Assembly (NCBI RefSeq): GCF_028863665.1
Contig: NZ_JARBFX010000016.1
Location: forward strand, 1 to 64,000
Direction: 5' to 3'
Source of the DNA: Aquabacter sediminis
GTDB taxonomy: Bacteria > Pseudomonadota > Alphaproteobacteria > Rhizobiales > Xanthobacteraceae
DNA: 64,000 nucleotides
Made by a program: the position numbers and the translations under genes. This document shows positions 1-9,603 of the stretch, piece by piece. How positions within the stretch are numbered: position 1 is the first letter of the stretch; the number at the start of each line of letters is the position of its first letter. The notes beneath the pieces are model-generated. The model worked only from the letters and a program-made list of their open reading frames with translations. It was not told where the DNA came from and made no database searches.

Positions 1-947
1 GTGATGATCTTGAACGCCGCCGTCACCTTCTCCTCGCTGGCGCCGCCGCCCACGTCCAGGAAGTTGGCCGGGCTCTCGCCATAGAGCTTGATGATGTCCA
101 GCGTCGCCATGGCCAGGCCAGCACCGTTCACCATGCAGCCGATGGTGCCGTCGAGGGCGATATAGGCCAGGTCATACTTCGACGCCTCGATCTCCTTGGC
201 GTCCTCTTCGGTCTCGTCGCGCAGCTCGACGAGATCGGGATGACGGAACAAGGAGTTGGAATCGAACGACACCTTGGCGTCGAGCACCTTCAGCTGATTG
301 TCCTTGGTGACGATCAGCGGGTTGATCTCGAGCATGGCCATGTCGGTGCCGGTGAAGGCCGCATAGAGCACCTCGGTCAGCTTGCCGGCCTGCTTGGCGA
401 GATCGCCGGTGAGGCCGAGGGCCTTGGCCACCTTGCGGCCGTGAAAGCCCTGCACGCCACTCGCCGGGTCCACGGAGAAGGTGACGATCTTCTCAGGGGT
501 GTTGTGCGCCACCTCTTCGATGTCCATGCCACCTTCCGTGGAGACCACGAAGGCCACACGCGAGGTCTCGCGGTCCACCAGCAGGGAGAGGTAGAATTCC
601 TTGGCGATGTCGGAGCCGTCCTCGATATAGAGGCGGTTCACCTGCTTGCCGGCGGGGCCCGTCTGGATGGTGACGAGGGTGTTGCCGAGCATCTGGCCGG
701 CGAAGGCCTTGACCTCCTCGACCGACTTGGCGAGGCGCACGCCGCCCTTCTCGCCGGCTTCCGGCTCCTTGAACTTGCCCTTGCCGCGGCCGCCGGCATG
801 GATCTGGGACTTGACCACCCAGAGCGGACCGCCGAGCTCGGCAGCCGCCTTTTCGGCCTCTTCCGGCGAGAAGACGGCGATGCCGCGGGAGACCGGCGCT
901 CCGTATGTCTTCAAAAGAGCCTTGGCCTGATATTCATGAATGTTCAT
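1..947 (-). CDS. sucC: Succinyl-CoA ligase (ADP-forming) beta subunit, partial
   Basis: TCA-cycle enzyme subunit that, with SucD, makes succinate and ATP from succinyl-CoA in the cytoplasm. Reading the minus strand from the ATG at 947 gives the family's N-terminus ([18 protein letters not shown]), then the ATP-grasp region with the lysine and Gly-rich stretch ([16 protein letters not shown]), the EINPL motif and the GGGAS motif. About 315 codons are present; the family is near 390-400 residues, so the C-terminus lies beyond base 1. It follows mdh on the same strand across a 135-base gap, the usual alphaproteobacterial mdh-sucCD order. No frame damage is seen. Confidence 0.96.
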   Translation of the reverse strand, partial: MNIHEYQAKALLKTYGAPVSRGIAVFSPEEAEKAAAELGGPLWVVKSQIHAGGRGKGKFKEPEAGEKGGVRLAKSVEEVKAFAGQMLGNTLVTIQTGPAGKQVNRLYIEDGSDIAKEFYLSLLVDRETSRVAFVVSTEGGMDIEEVAHNTPEKIVTFSVDPASGVQGFHGRKVAKALGLTGDLAKQAGKLTEVLYAAFTGTDMAMLEINPLIVTKDNQLKVLDAKVSFDSNSLFRHPDLVELRDETEEDAKEIEASKYDLAYIALDGTIGCMVNGAGLAMATLDIIKLYGESPANFLDVGGGASEEKVTAAFKII

Positions 948-1020
948 GGGGCTTCGTCCCTGAGGGTTGCGCAGTGCCCCCCTCCCGAAGCCGGGAGCGG
1001 AACAGGTCGCTGGTGTAATC

Positions 1021-1071
1021 CGGCGGGGATTTCCCCGCCGGGACTAAGGTGGCGCCCCCCAGGGCACCACC
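1021..1071 (-). other. Two intergenic hairpins between mdh and sucC
   Basis: A perfect 9-bp inverted repeat with a 2-base loop lies at 1021-1040, and a second imperfect one (arms GGTGGCGCC and GGCACCACC) at 1048-1071. Neither is followed by a T-run on the minus strand, so they resemble mRNA-stability or processing hairpins more than an intrinsic terminator. That role is inference. Confidence 0.4.
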
Positions 1072-1082
1072 GTCGATCGCGA

Positions 1083-2105
<1,023 letters not shown>

Positions 2106-2235
2106 CTACTCCCATCCGGCAGGGCGTTCAAGACGTTCGCACTGCACAATCGCCTCCCAACGACCGCGCGGCGCCATCCTAAGCTGTGCCGCTGAGACTC
2201 CAAGTTGGCAATTGGACGGAGAACGCGGATGAAAA

Positions 2236-3420
2236 TCAGGTTTCCACCAGGCCCGTCGTGTTTCCAGTGGCGCGCGAATCCGCGTGTCCATGGGGCCGCG
2301 ACAGGTATTCGGCGGAGCGCATCTCGTGAAGACGTGACACCGTGCGAGCCCACTCGAACGCTTCCGCCCCCTCCGTCCCCAGATAAAGAGCCTCGGGTTC
2401 GGCGGCGGCGGAGGCGATCAGCTTCACGCCGCCATCATAGAGGGTGTCGATGAGCGAGATGAAGCGCTTGGCTTCGTTGCGGCGATCCCCATCGAGGATC
2501 GGAATGCCGTCCAGAAGCACCGTGTGATAGGTGCGGGCGATGCGCAGGTAGTCGGTGGCGCCGAGTGGCTGTTCGCACAGGCCCTGGAAGGTGAACCGCG
2601 CCGCGCCATTGGCGGCCGCGGGTACGGGAATGGAGCGCCCCTTCATAATGATCTGGCTGGGATGCCCGCCGGCCGGGCCTGCCAGTCGCGCAAAAGCCGT
2701 ATCCAGCGCGGCGTGGGCGGCCTCATCCAGGGGCGTGTACCAGACCTGGAGACCTTCCAGCTTCAGCATCCGATAGTCGGTGTCGGCATCGAGCGCCAGG
2801 ACCTCCATGCGCTCCTCGATCATGCCGATGAAGGGCAGGAAGAGGGCGCGGTTGAGGCCGCCGGCATAAAGGTCGTCCGGCTTCACATTGGAGGTGGCCA
2901 CCACGACCACACCATCGGCGAACAGCTTTTCGAACAGCCGGCCGAGGATCATGGCATCGGCGATGTCGGTGACGTGGAATTCGTCAAAGCACAGCAGCTT
3001 GGCTTCGGCGGCCAGCGCATCGGCCACCGGCTGGAGCGGGTCGGTGGTCTTGCGCAGCCCCGCCTTCTGGGCTTCGCGCTCGGCGAAGATGCGCTCGTGC
3101 ACATCCGCCATGAATTCATGGAAATGGGCGCGGCGCTTGGACTTGACCGGGACCGTGTCAAAGAAGAGGTCCATCAGCATGGTCTTGCCGCGCCCCACAC
3201 GGCCGTAAATGTAAAGGCCCTGCGGGGGGCGCGGTGCGCGGCGCTGGAACAGCCAGCCGAGCGCTGAGGATTTTCGGGCCAGGCTGTAGTCGCGCAGTTC
3301 CCGTTCCAGCCGCGCGAAGGAATCGACCGCATTGGCCTGGGCGGGATCGGGTGTGATCAGCCCCTCGGAGACCATGGTGCCGTAACGTTCCAGCACGCGG
3401 GCCGACGTCTCCGAAACCAT
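2236..3420 (-). CDS. zapE: Cell division protein ZapE / AFG1-family ATPase
   Basis: P-loop ATPase of the AFG1/LACE1/ZapE family. In gammaproteobacteria ZapE acts on FtsZ rings; the mitochondrial homologues act in protein quality control. The 394-residue product has Walker A GRVGRGKT at about residues 73-80, Walker B LLCFDE at about 142-147, and the conserved FHVTDIADAMILGRL and VVVATSNVKPDDLY segments. The start at 3420 was chosen because a GGGGAG ribosome-binding site precedes it; the frame stays open to 3570, but that extension is Arg-rich and unlike the family. It lies upstream of mdh-sucC on the same strand, an arrangement common in Rhizobiales. Confidence 0.93.
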   Translation of the reverse strand: MVSETSARVLERYGTMVSEGLITPDPAQANAVDSFARLERELRDYSLARKSSALGWLFQRRAPRPPQGLYIYGRVGRGKTMLMDLFFDTVPVKSKRRAHFHEFMADVHERIFAEREAQKAGLRKTTDPLQPVADALAAEAKLLCFDEFHVTDIADAMILGRLFEKLFADGVVVVATSNVKPDDLYAGGLNRALFLPFIGMIEERMEVLALDADTDYRMLKLEGLQVWYTPLDEAAHAALDTAFARLAGPAGGHPSQIIMKGRSIPVPAAANGAARFTFQGLCEQPLGATDYLRIARTYHTVLLDGIPILDGDRRNEAKRFISLIDTLYDGGVKLIASAAAEPEALYLGTEGAEAFEWARTVSRLHEMRSAEYLSRPHGHADSRATGNTTGLVET

Positions 3421-3724
3421 AAGCCCACTCCCCTTCGCCTGCGCCGCGGCCCCCTTTCGGCGCTGCCGGCGGTGTCGCCTCTGAAGCGAGGTGCCGTTTA
3501 GACGATGCACCGCAAAAGTCGACCCCCATTTCGCGGGGCACGGTGCGCGAAACAGAGGCGGTGAAACCAAACGGGCGCTTGCGCGTTACCTCACCAGACC
3601 CGCTGCGGTGCACATGAAGGCCCCCCGGCGGAGCGACCAGATCCAGCAGCGAACCGCAGTCGCAGGCTCGCCGCATGCGCGGCGCCATCGGTCGAACTGC
3701 GTTCGCAAGACAGGGAGAGTGAGC
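3421..3724. other. Divergent intergenic region zapE / small secreted protein
   Basis: A 304-base spacer between two divergently read genes. It should hold promoters for both, but I see no convincing -35/-10 pair, operator or hairpin. Only the ribosome-binding sites at each end (GGGGAG for zapE, AGGGAGAG for the 3725 gene) are clear. Confidence 0.4.
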
Positions 3725-4036
3725 ATGAACAAGACCATCGCCGGCGGCGCCGGCCTCATCAGCCTCGCCCTTGCCGCCGCGCTCGCCATTCCCGCGCCGG
3801 CTTCCGCCGATGAAAGCACCACGCGTGTGAATGACAGCATGATCCGCGTGCAGCAGATGGATTACCTGATGCGCCAGGGCGGCTACGTGATTTACCAGGA
3901 CACCTATTCGGACGCCGTGGGCGGGCGGAACGCCACCATGGTGGTTCCCGCCAACCGTGGATATCAGCCCGGCTATTCCTATCGGCCGAGCACCGTCCAT
4001 GTGGTCCCGGCACCGGGCTATGTGGCGCCCTACTGA
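3725..4036 (+). CDS. Small secreted protein of unknown function
   Basis: A 103-residue protein that I cannot assign to a family. Residues 1-28 form a clear Sec signal peptide: MNKT, a hydrophobic Ala/Leu core, then PAPASA before DEST. The mature part of about 75 residues is rich in Tyr, Val, Pro and Gly, with a QQMDYLMRQGGYVIYQDTYSD segment and a Pro/Tyr-rich tail ending APY, so a periplasmic or surface location is likely. The start is supported by AGGGAGAGTGAGC just upstream; the frame is open further back but without coding character. It is divergent from zapE and tandem with the FUSC gene. It could be a small envelope stress or structural protein; that is a guess. Confidence 0.75.
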   Translation: MNKTIAGGAGLISLALAAALAIPAPASADESTTRVNDSMIRVQQMDYLMRQGGYVIYQDTYSDAVGGRNATMVVPANRGYQPGYSYRPSTVHVVPAPGYVAPY

Positions 4037-4151
4037 ATGACGTCAAACTGACTTGTGGATCCCGGCCGGAGCCATTCTCCGGCCGGGATCTGGACATTTT
4101 TCCCGTGCCATGTGCCCTGTGTAGCAAGGGCCGAAGCAGCGGGGGAATGGC

Positions 4152-6416
4152 GTGGACCTGGACTTGGCGGGACCGGAAGGAGACCGTTCCCTCGTCGGGC
4201 GTACGAAAGCTTGGCTTGCGAGCCACGATCCGGGCGCCGTGGACCAGACGCGAGCGCTTCACATTGGCATCGCCTTCGTCCTGGTTATCGCGGCAGGGGT
4301 CGCGACCTCGCGCGGCTTGAGGCTTGGCCTCGACATCATTTTTCCCATGGCCAGCGCCATCGCGGCCATGGTTCTCATCACCTTCACGCCTGCCGCCAGC
4401 CGCCGCATCGAGGCCGTCAGCTTCCTGAAGCTTTTCGCGATCACATGCGGCCTTCTGCTTGCGGTCATGGTGATCGGACCTGGCGATGGTGATGCCAACG
4501 CCCTCTTTCTCAAGCTCTCCGTGGTGCCGCTCACCGGCCTGTCGCTTTATATGCGCAAGAACGGCATGGAAGGCATGCGGCAGGGCAATGCGATCATTAT
4601 CGTGGTCACTGTCGCCGCGATCCTGAGTCCCACCCATAGCGAGACGGCTTGGCTCCTTCTCGCCGCGTGCGAAGGTGGCATCATCGCGGCGGTGGTTCGG
4701 CTCGCCCTCCATCGCCCCAATGCCATGAAAGTCTATACGGACTGCGTAGAGTCCGCCGGACAGGCCATTGGACGCCACCTGCATGAGGTGGCGAGCGCGG
4801 TGCGCGAGGCGCGCCCCGTGCCGCTGGCGACCGACGCGCTGCTGGACCAGATCAGAGTCCGCGTGCGCTCGGCTCTGGTGAATGCCTCTTCCGAGGCCCC
4901 CGAGGCCCGCGCCTATCTGGAAGCCGTCCGATCCTTGGCCTACCGTCTGCGTGTCGCCACGCAATTGCTGAGCGCATGCATCCCGGCGCCCCATGCGGAT
5001 GAAGCCCCGGGCGCCGGTCCCGCGTCCAGCGCCTGGCGCGCGCCTCTGGCCGCAGCAGCAGACCAATTGGCGCGCCACCTGGAGAACGGCCTCTCCCAGC
5101 CTTTCCCCGAGCATGCGCGCATGGGCGGCATCCTGGCGCGGCTCCGGCAGGCAGCCATGGCACCTAATCTGCGCCCCGCCGACCACCTGGCCCTGCTGCG
5201 CGCGGTGACGGCGTTTGAACGCCTCGCCCTTGTGGTGAGCGAACTCACGCGCCTGCTGGAGGAAGGTCCCAAGGGCTGGAGCGCCACCGTGCCCGCCGCG
5301 CCCCCTGCTCCGCCCGCGCCGGCCGTTCCCGGGCTTTCCCCCTTCGCGAAGGTGGCCATCCAGGGCATCGTCGCCACCGCCATCACCACGACGCTGGACC
5401 TCGTCCTGCACCTCGACCACGCCTACTGGGCGACGCTCACCGTCATCTTCGTGCTGGGCAACAGCGTGGGCGAAACCTATGTGCGCGTGCGCTATCGCAC
5501 GGTCGGCACGGCCATCGGCGTGGCCTTTGGCCTCGGCGCGGTGGTGCTTTTCAGCGACAATGTCTGGATCCTGGCCGTCATGTGCCTGGTATGTCAGATG
5601 ATCTCGCTGGTGACGGTGCGCGATCGCTATGACATCTCCTCGGCCATGATCGGCTTTTCAGTGGTGGTGGCGCTTCACATCGTCAGCGGACTGGACGCCC
5701 ACGGCATGGTGGCGCGCATTTATGAGACGGTCATTGGCGCCGGCGTCGCCCTTCTGGTGTCCTGGGTCGTGCTGCCCGTCTATGTGGCCGACCAGATCCG
5801 GGACCAGGTGATTTCCATGATCAAGCGCTGCCGGGCGGCCTTTGCCGCCTCATGGCCGCGCCATTATGCCGAGGGGGAAAGCGCCACGCCTCGGGCGCGC
5901 ACCGCCGCCATGTCCCTGGAGCTGCGCGTGCTGGCGGATCGCCTGCCCCATATCGGTGCCGAGACCAGCCTCGGCCATCGCTCGGCCGCCGACGTGATCA
6001 CACTGGTGTCCACGCTGGAAATCCTGACCACCTACCAGGCGCTTCTGGAAGACGCCGCCGAACGGTTGTCCGGCCTTCCACTGCCCGATGCGCTGGTCAC
6101 CGTGCTGGAGGCGGCCCGTGCGCGGACGCTGCGCGCGTTCGACGCGGCCTTGGGCGAGGCGCCGGCTGGCACCGACCCGCAGGCTGCCCCAGACCTTGAT
6201 GTCGCCGTCAGCCTCGCCATGGACTATGCGGACGATTCCAAGATCCGCCGCATGCTCCCGCTGATGGCCGACTATCTCAGCTTTTCCGATGCGGTGCTAC
6301 GGCCTCTGAAGGACCTGGGCGGACTGCTGGCCGCGAGCCGTCCCATCGAGCACCGCTCCGATCCGGCGGAGATCCATCCCCGCGACGCCGCCCCAGGCAC
6401 ACCCCGCCCGGCCTGA
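4152..6416 (+). CDS. FUSC-family inner membrane protein (aromatic acid exporter-like)
   Basis: Predicted inner-membrane protein of the fusaric-acid-resistance/aromatic acid exporter superfamily (FUSC, AaeB-like). The 754 residues follow the two-block FUSC plan: an N-terminal hydrophobic block at roughly 38-195 (including LDIIFPMASAIAAMVLITF), a cytoplasmic stretch of about 200 residues, a second hydrophobic block at roughly 390-540 (AYWATLTVIFVLG, the FUSC signature region), and a C-terminal soluble tail. The start is GTG at 4152; the nearby ATG at 4147 is in another frame. No membrane-fusion partner is adjacent, so the substrate cannot be inferred. It ends 9 bases from the convergent dCTP deaminase-like gene. 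Confidence 0.85.
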   Translation: MDLDLAGPEGDRSLVGRTKAWLASHDPGAVDQTRALHIGIAFVLVIAAGVATSRGLRLGLDIIFPMASAIAAMVLITFTPAASRRIEAVSFLKLFAITCGLLLAVMVIGPGDGDANALFLKLSVVPLTGLSLYMRKNGMEGMRQGNAIIIVVTVAAILSPTHSETAWLLLAACEGGIIAAVVRLALHRPNAMKVYTDCVESAGQAIGRHLHEVASAVREARPVPLATDALLDQIRVRVRSALVNASSEAPEARAYLEAVRSLAYRLRVATQLLSACIPAPHADEAPGAGPASSAWRAPLAAAADQLARHLENGLSQPFPEHARMGGILARLRQAAMAPNLRPADHLALLRAVTAFERLALVVSELTRLLEEGPKGWSATVPAAPPAPPAPAVPGLSPFAKVAIQGIVATAITTTLDLVLHLDHAYWATLTVIFVLGNSVGETYVRVRYRTVGTAIGVAFGLGAVVLFSDNVWILAVMCLVCQMISLVTVRDRYDISSAMIGFSVVVALHIVSGLDAHGMVARIYETVIGAGVALLVSWVVLPVYVADQIRDQVISMIKRCRAAFAASWPRHYAEGESATPRARTAAMSLELRVLADRLPHIGAETSLGHRSAADVITLVSTLEILTTYQALLEDAAERLSGLPLPDALVTVLEAARARTLRAFDAALGEAPAGTDPQAAPDLDVAVSLAMDYADDSKIRRMLPLMADYLSFSDAVLRPLKDLGGLLAASRPIEHRSDPAEIHPRDAAPGTPRPA

Positions 6417-6425
6417 TCTGTCTTG

Positions 6426-7538
6426 CTAGAGGGAGGTGAAGGGCAGGAAGTGCTTGGACAGCTTGAGGCCCTGCCCCTGGTAATTGGAGACGCCAGCCTC
6501 CCCATAGAGCTGTTCCGGCCGGTGGGACATGCGCTCATAGATGAGACGCCCGACGGTCTGGCCGTGCTCCAGGATGAACGGCACTTCGCGCGAGCGCACC
6601 TCAAGGACAGCGCGGGCCCCGCTGCCGCCGACCGCCGCATTGCCGAAGCCGGGATCGAAAAAGCCGGCATAATGCACCCGGAACTCGCCCACCAGCGGAT
6701 CGAAGGGCACCATCTCGGCCGCATAATCGGGCGGCACATGCACCGCCTCGCGGGACGCGAGGATGTAGAAGGCATCGGGATCAAGCACGAGGCTCGCCGA
6801 TCCGCGCGCGCGGATGGGCTCCCAGAAATCCTCCACCTCCAGCCCGTGGCGGCGATCCATGTCCACCACGCCCGTATGGCGCTTGGCGCGGAAGCCCAGC
6901 AGCCCGCCGAAGGTCTCGCCGGCAAGGTCCACGCCCACCGCGATGCCGCCGCTCGCCACGTCCGGCACTTCGGCATCCACCAGGCATTCAGCCTTCTGCA
7001 GATTCAAAAGCTCCAGGTCGGAGAGGCGCGACACGCCGCGCCGGAACCGCACCTGCGACAGACGCGATCCGGCCCGCACCAGAATGGGGAAGGTGCGCGG
7101 CGAGATTTCCAGATAGAGCGGGCCTTCATAGCCGGCCGGGATGGCATCGAAGGCGCGGGCGCCATCGGCGATGACCCGGACGAACACATCCAGGCGCCCG
7201 GTGGAGCTTTTCGGGTTGGCCGCCCCGGCCACATCCGCCGGCAGGTGGAGCTTCTCCGACAGTTCCACCAGATAGACGCAGCCGGTCTCCAGCACCGCGC
7301 CTTCGCGCAAGTCGAGCTTGTGCAGCCCGAGATCGGCGAGGCGCTGCTTCACGCTGATGCCATTGCCCGGCAGGAAGCTCGCCCGGATGCGCCAGGCGGT
7401 GCGTCCGAGGCGCAGATCGAGGCTCGCGGGTTGGATCTGATCGGCATCGAAGGCGCGGCGGGAGACGATGCAGCCGCTCTCATGAAGCGCCGCAATGGCC
7501 TGCGACGGCAGGATTCCCGGTTTCAACTGATCCACCAC
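6426..7538 (-). CDS. dcd: 2'-Deoxycytidine 5'-triphosphate deaminase-like protein (duplicated dCTP deaminase fold)
   Basis: Predicted nucleotide deaminase/dUTPase-superfamily enzyme making dUTP from dCTP for thymidylate synthesis. At about 370 residues it is nearly twice the length of E. coli Dcd, in line with the long alphaproteobacterial form built from two trimeric-dUTPase-like domains. The second half carries the FDPGFG motif (IDPGW-like) followed by the ARAVLEVRS strand. The start is GTG GTG at 7538, chosen because GGAGG lies 7 bases upstream and the protein then begins VVDQLKPGILPSQ, as expected; the frame runs on to 7637 in an Arg/Gly-rich extension. It is divergent from metZ. Exact substrate specificity is inferred. 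Confidence 0.85.
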   Translation of the reverse strand: MVDQLKPGILPSQAIAALHESGCIVSRRAFDADQIQPASLDLRLGRTAWRIRASFLPGNGISVKQRLADLGLHKLDLREGAVLETGCVYLVELSEKLHLPADVAGAANPKSSTGRLDVFVRVIADGARAFDAIPAGYEGPLYLEISPRTFPILVRAGSRLSQVRFRRGVSRLSDLELLNLQKAECLVDAEVPDVASGGIAVGVDLAGETFGGLLGFRAKRHTGVVDMDRRHGLEVEDFWEPIRARGSASLVLDPDAFYILASREAVHVPPDYAAEMVPFDPLVGEFRVHYAGFFDPGFGNAAVGGSGARAVLEVRSREVPFILEHGQTVGRLIYERMSHRPEQLYGEAGVSNYQGQGLKLSKHFLPFTSL

Positions 7539-7692
7539 GCTCCAGCCTCCGCCGGCTCCGGTCCCACGGCCCCACCACCCGGACAATCCCCGCGCGCGCC
7601 GTTCGCGCATAAAGGCGGAGCCTCTCCCACAAGGCAAGGGCCTTATCTGTGCCGTCCTGGTTCGATCTCGTTCGGTTTACCGGACGAAATGG

Positions 7693-7721
7693 TTGACGAT
7701 GTCGAACGTCTGCGCTTTAAC
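7693..7721 (+). promoter_or_regulatory. Sigma-70-type promoter of metZ
   Basis: TTGACG at 7693-7698 and TTTAAC at 7716-7721 are separated by 17 bases. Transcription would start near 7728, just where the SAM-II element begins, which supports both calls. Confidence 0.65.
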
Positions 7722-7727
7722 AAACGG

Positions 7728-7790
7728 TACGTGGTGAATTTGAGCCGGCCGGCTTGCCGCCACGCTAAAACAACTCGCTAAAAGGCCGGG
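7728..7790 (+). ncRNA. SAM-II riboswitch
   Basis: S-adenosylmethionine-sensing leader typical of alphaproteobacterial methionine genes. Visible signatures in order: CGTGG (7730-7734) pairing with CCACG (7760-7764) as P1, the GTGAATTTGAGCCG loop, CGGCTTGC, then CTAAAACAACTCGCTAAAAGG, the conserved 3' pseudoknot strand. The SD-like purines of metZ lie in or right after this strand, so SAM binding would occlude translation initiation. It sits between a good promoter and metZ, a known SAM-II target. Identification is by recalled family consensus; no covariance search was run. Confidence 0.88.
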
Positions 7791-7795
7791 GACGG

Positions 7796-9049
7796 GTGGA
7801 GCGCTGGCGCTGCCGCCTTTCGTCCTCGGCGCCCGGAGGCTCGAAGACCTTGGCGCCCTTCATCCCCGCTGATCCCAAGACGCTGCATCCCGAGACCCTC
7901 CTGGTCCATGGCGGCACGACGCGATCGCCCTATGGCGAGACCTCCGAGGCGCTCTACCTCACCCAGGGCTTCGTCTATGACAGCGCCGAAGCCTGCGAGG
8001 CCCGTTTCAAGGGCGAGGATCCCGGCTTCGTCTATTCGCGCTATGGCAATCCCACCACCGCCATGTTCGAGACCCGCATGGCGCTCCTGGAAGGGGCAGA
8101 GGCCGCGCGGGCGACCGCATCCGGCATGGCGGCGGTGCACGCCGCGCTCCTGTGCCAGTTGCGTGCCGGCGACCATGTGCTGGCGGCCCGCGCCCTGTTC
8201 GGCTCCTGCCGGTGGATTCTGGAAGACTATCTCCCCCGCTTTGGCGTGGAGATCACCCTGGTTGATGGCACCGACCTTTCCGCCTGGAAGGCGGGCGTGA
8301 AGGCGAACACCAAGATCCTGTTCCTGGAAAGCCCCACAAATCCCACCCTTGAGATCATCGACATCGCGGCGGTGGCCGCGATCGCCAAGGCGGCGGGCGC
8401 CAGGCTGGTGGTGGACAATGTGTTCGCCACCCCCCTGCTGCAGAAGCCGTTCGCACTTGGCGCCGACGTGGTGGTCTATTCGGCCACCAAGCATATTGAC
8501 GGCCAGGGACGGTGCCTGGGCGGCGTGGTGCTCGCTTCCGAACAATTCATCACCGATCACCTGCAGACCTATCTGCGCCAGACCGGCCCGTCCATATCGC
8601 CGTTCAATGCCTGGGTGCTGCTGAAAGGCCTGGAGACGCTGGGCCTGCGCGTGGAACGCCAGCAGGCGAGCGCGACCAAGGTGGCCGATGCAGTGGCCGC
8701 CTCGGCCAAGGTGTCCAAGGTGCTTTATCCCTTCCGCGACGATCACCCGCAGGCAGAACTGGCCCGGCGCCAGATGACGGGCGGCGGCACCCTCGTGACC
8801 TTCGTGGTGGAGGGCGGCAAGGAGGGGGCATTCCGCTTCGCCAATGCGCTGAAGGTGATTCGCATCTCCAACAATCTCGGAGATTCCAAGAGCCTGCTGA
8901 CCCATCCGGCCACCACCACCCACCAGCGCTTTTCGCCCGAGGCGCGGGCGCAGATGGGCATTTCCGACGGACTGGTGCGGCTTTCCGTCGGGCTCGAGCA
9001 CCCTGACGACCTCATCGCCGACATCGACCAGGCGCTCCGTTCCGTTTGA
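7796..9049 (+). CDS. metZ: O-succinylhomoserine sulfhydrylase
   Basis: PLP enzyme of the Cys/Met-metabolism family that makes homocysteine directly from O-succinylhomoserine and sulfide. The 417-residue product contains VHGGTTRSPYGETSEALYLTQGF at its N-terminus, the YSRYGNPT motif, and the PLP lysine in VVYSATKHIDGQGR. The GETSEA/TQGFVY stretch and HIDGQGRCLGG favour MetZ over MetB or MetC. The GTG at 7796 follows the SAM-II element and GGGGA; a TTG at 7850 with GGAGG 10 bases upstream is a possible alternative. Repression by SAM through the upstream riboswitch fits the role. It is divergent from the dcd-like gene and followed by apaG. Confidence 0.93.
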   Translation: MERWRCRLSSSAPGGSKTLAPFIPADPKTLHPETLLVHGGTTRSPYGETSEALYLTQGFVYDSAEACEARFKGEDPGFVYSRYGNPTTAMFETRMALLEGAEAARATASGMAAVHAALLCQLRAGDHVLAARALFGSCRWILEDYLPRFGVEITLVDGTDLSAWKAGVKANTKILFLESPTNPTLEIIDIAAVAAIAKAAGARLVVDNVFATPLLQKPFALGADVVVYSATKHIDGQGRCLGGVVLASEQFITDHLQTYLRQTGPSISPFNAWVLLKGLETLGLRVERQQASATKVADAVAASAKVSKVLYPFRDDHPQAELARRQMTGGGTLVTFVVEGGKEGAFRFANALKVIRISNNLGDSKSLLTHPATTTHQRFSPEARAQMGISDGLVRLSVGLEHPDDLIADIDQALRSV

Positions 9050-9207
9050 CGGAAGGCGCGGCGCGCACAACATATTCGGGCCGGCGCCCGAGGGAGCGGC
9101 GCGGAACGTGTTGCGCGCCGCCCGCACTGCGGCTTCACTGCCGGTGGTCCCTCTTCGGGACAGGCAAGGACGGTGCGCGCGGGTGCGGACCGGTGAAGGG
9201 GCAGATC

Positions 9208-9600
9208 ATGTACCGGGCGACCACGCGCCAGATCCAGGTCACGGCCACGCCGCGCTATGTGGCGGAGCGTTCCGATCCCGATCAGAGCCGCTATTTCTGG
9301 ACCTACACCATTGAGGTCGCCAATCTGGGCGGGGAGACGGTCCAGCTCAAGGGGCGCCATTGGTACATCACCGACGCCTTCGGCCAGGTGGAAGAGGTGC
9401 ATGGCGCGGGCGTGGTGGGCGAGCAACCGGTGCTGGAGCCCGGCGGCCGGTTCGAATATACGAGCGGCGTGCCGCTCTCGACGGCCATGGGCATCATGCG
9501 CGGCCATTACGACATGGCAAGCGAAAGCGGGGAGGAGTTCGCCGTGGAGATTCCGGCCTTTTCCCTGGACACGCCCGACATGCGGCGCATCCTGAACTAA
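9208..9600 (+). CDS. apaG: Co2+/Mg2+ efflux protein ApaG
   Basis: ApaG-family beta-sandwich protein. The E. coli gene was linked to cobalt resistance and magnesium efflux; the biochemical role is still unclear. The 130 residues match the family length and contain the conserved core YFWTYTIEVANLGGETVQLKGRHW, the GVVGEQPVLEPGGRFEYTSGVPL motif and MRGHYDM near the end. ATG at 9208 was chosen because family members begin a few residues before the ATT/RQIQV strand; a GTG at 9193 would add five residues. It lies 158 bases after metZ and 3 bases before trkH. Confidence 0.93.
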   Translation: MYRATTRQIQVTATPRYVAERSDPDQSRYFWTYTIEVANLGGETVQLKGRHWYITDAFGQVEEVHGAGVVGEQPVLEPGGRFEYTSGVPLSTAMGIMRGHYDMASESGEEFAVEIPAFSLDTPDMRRILN

Positions 9601-9603
9601 GCG

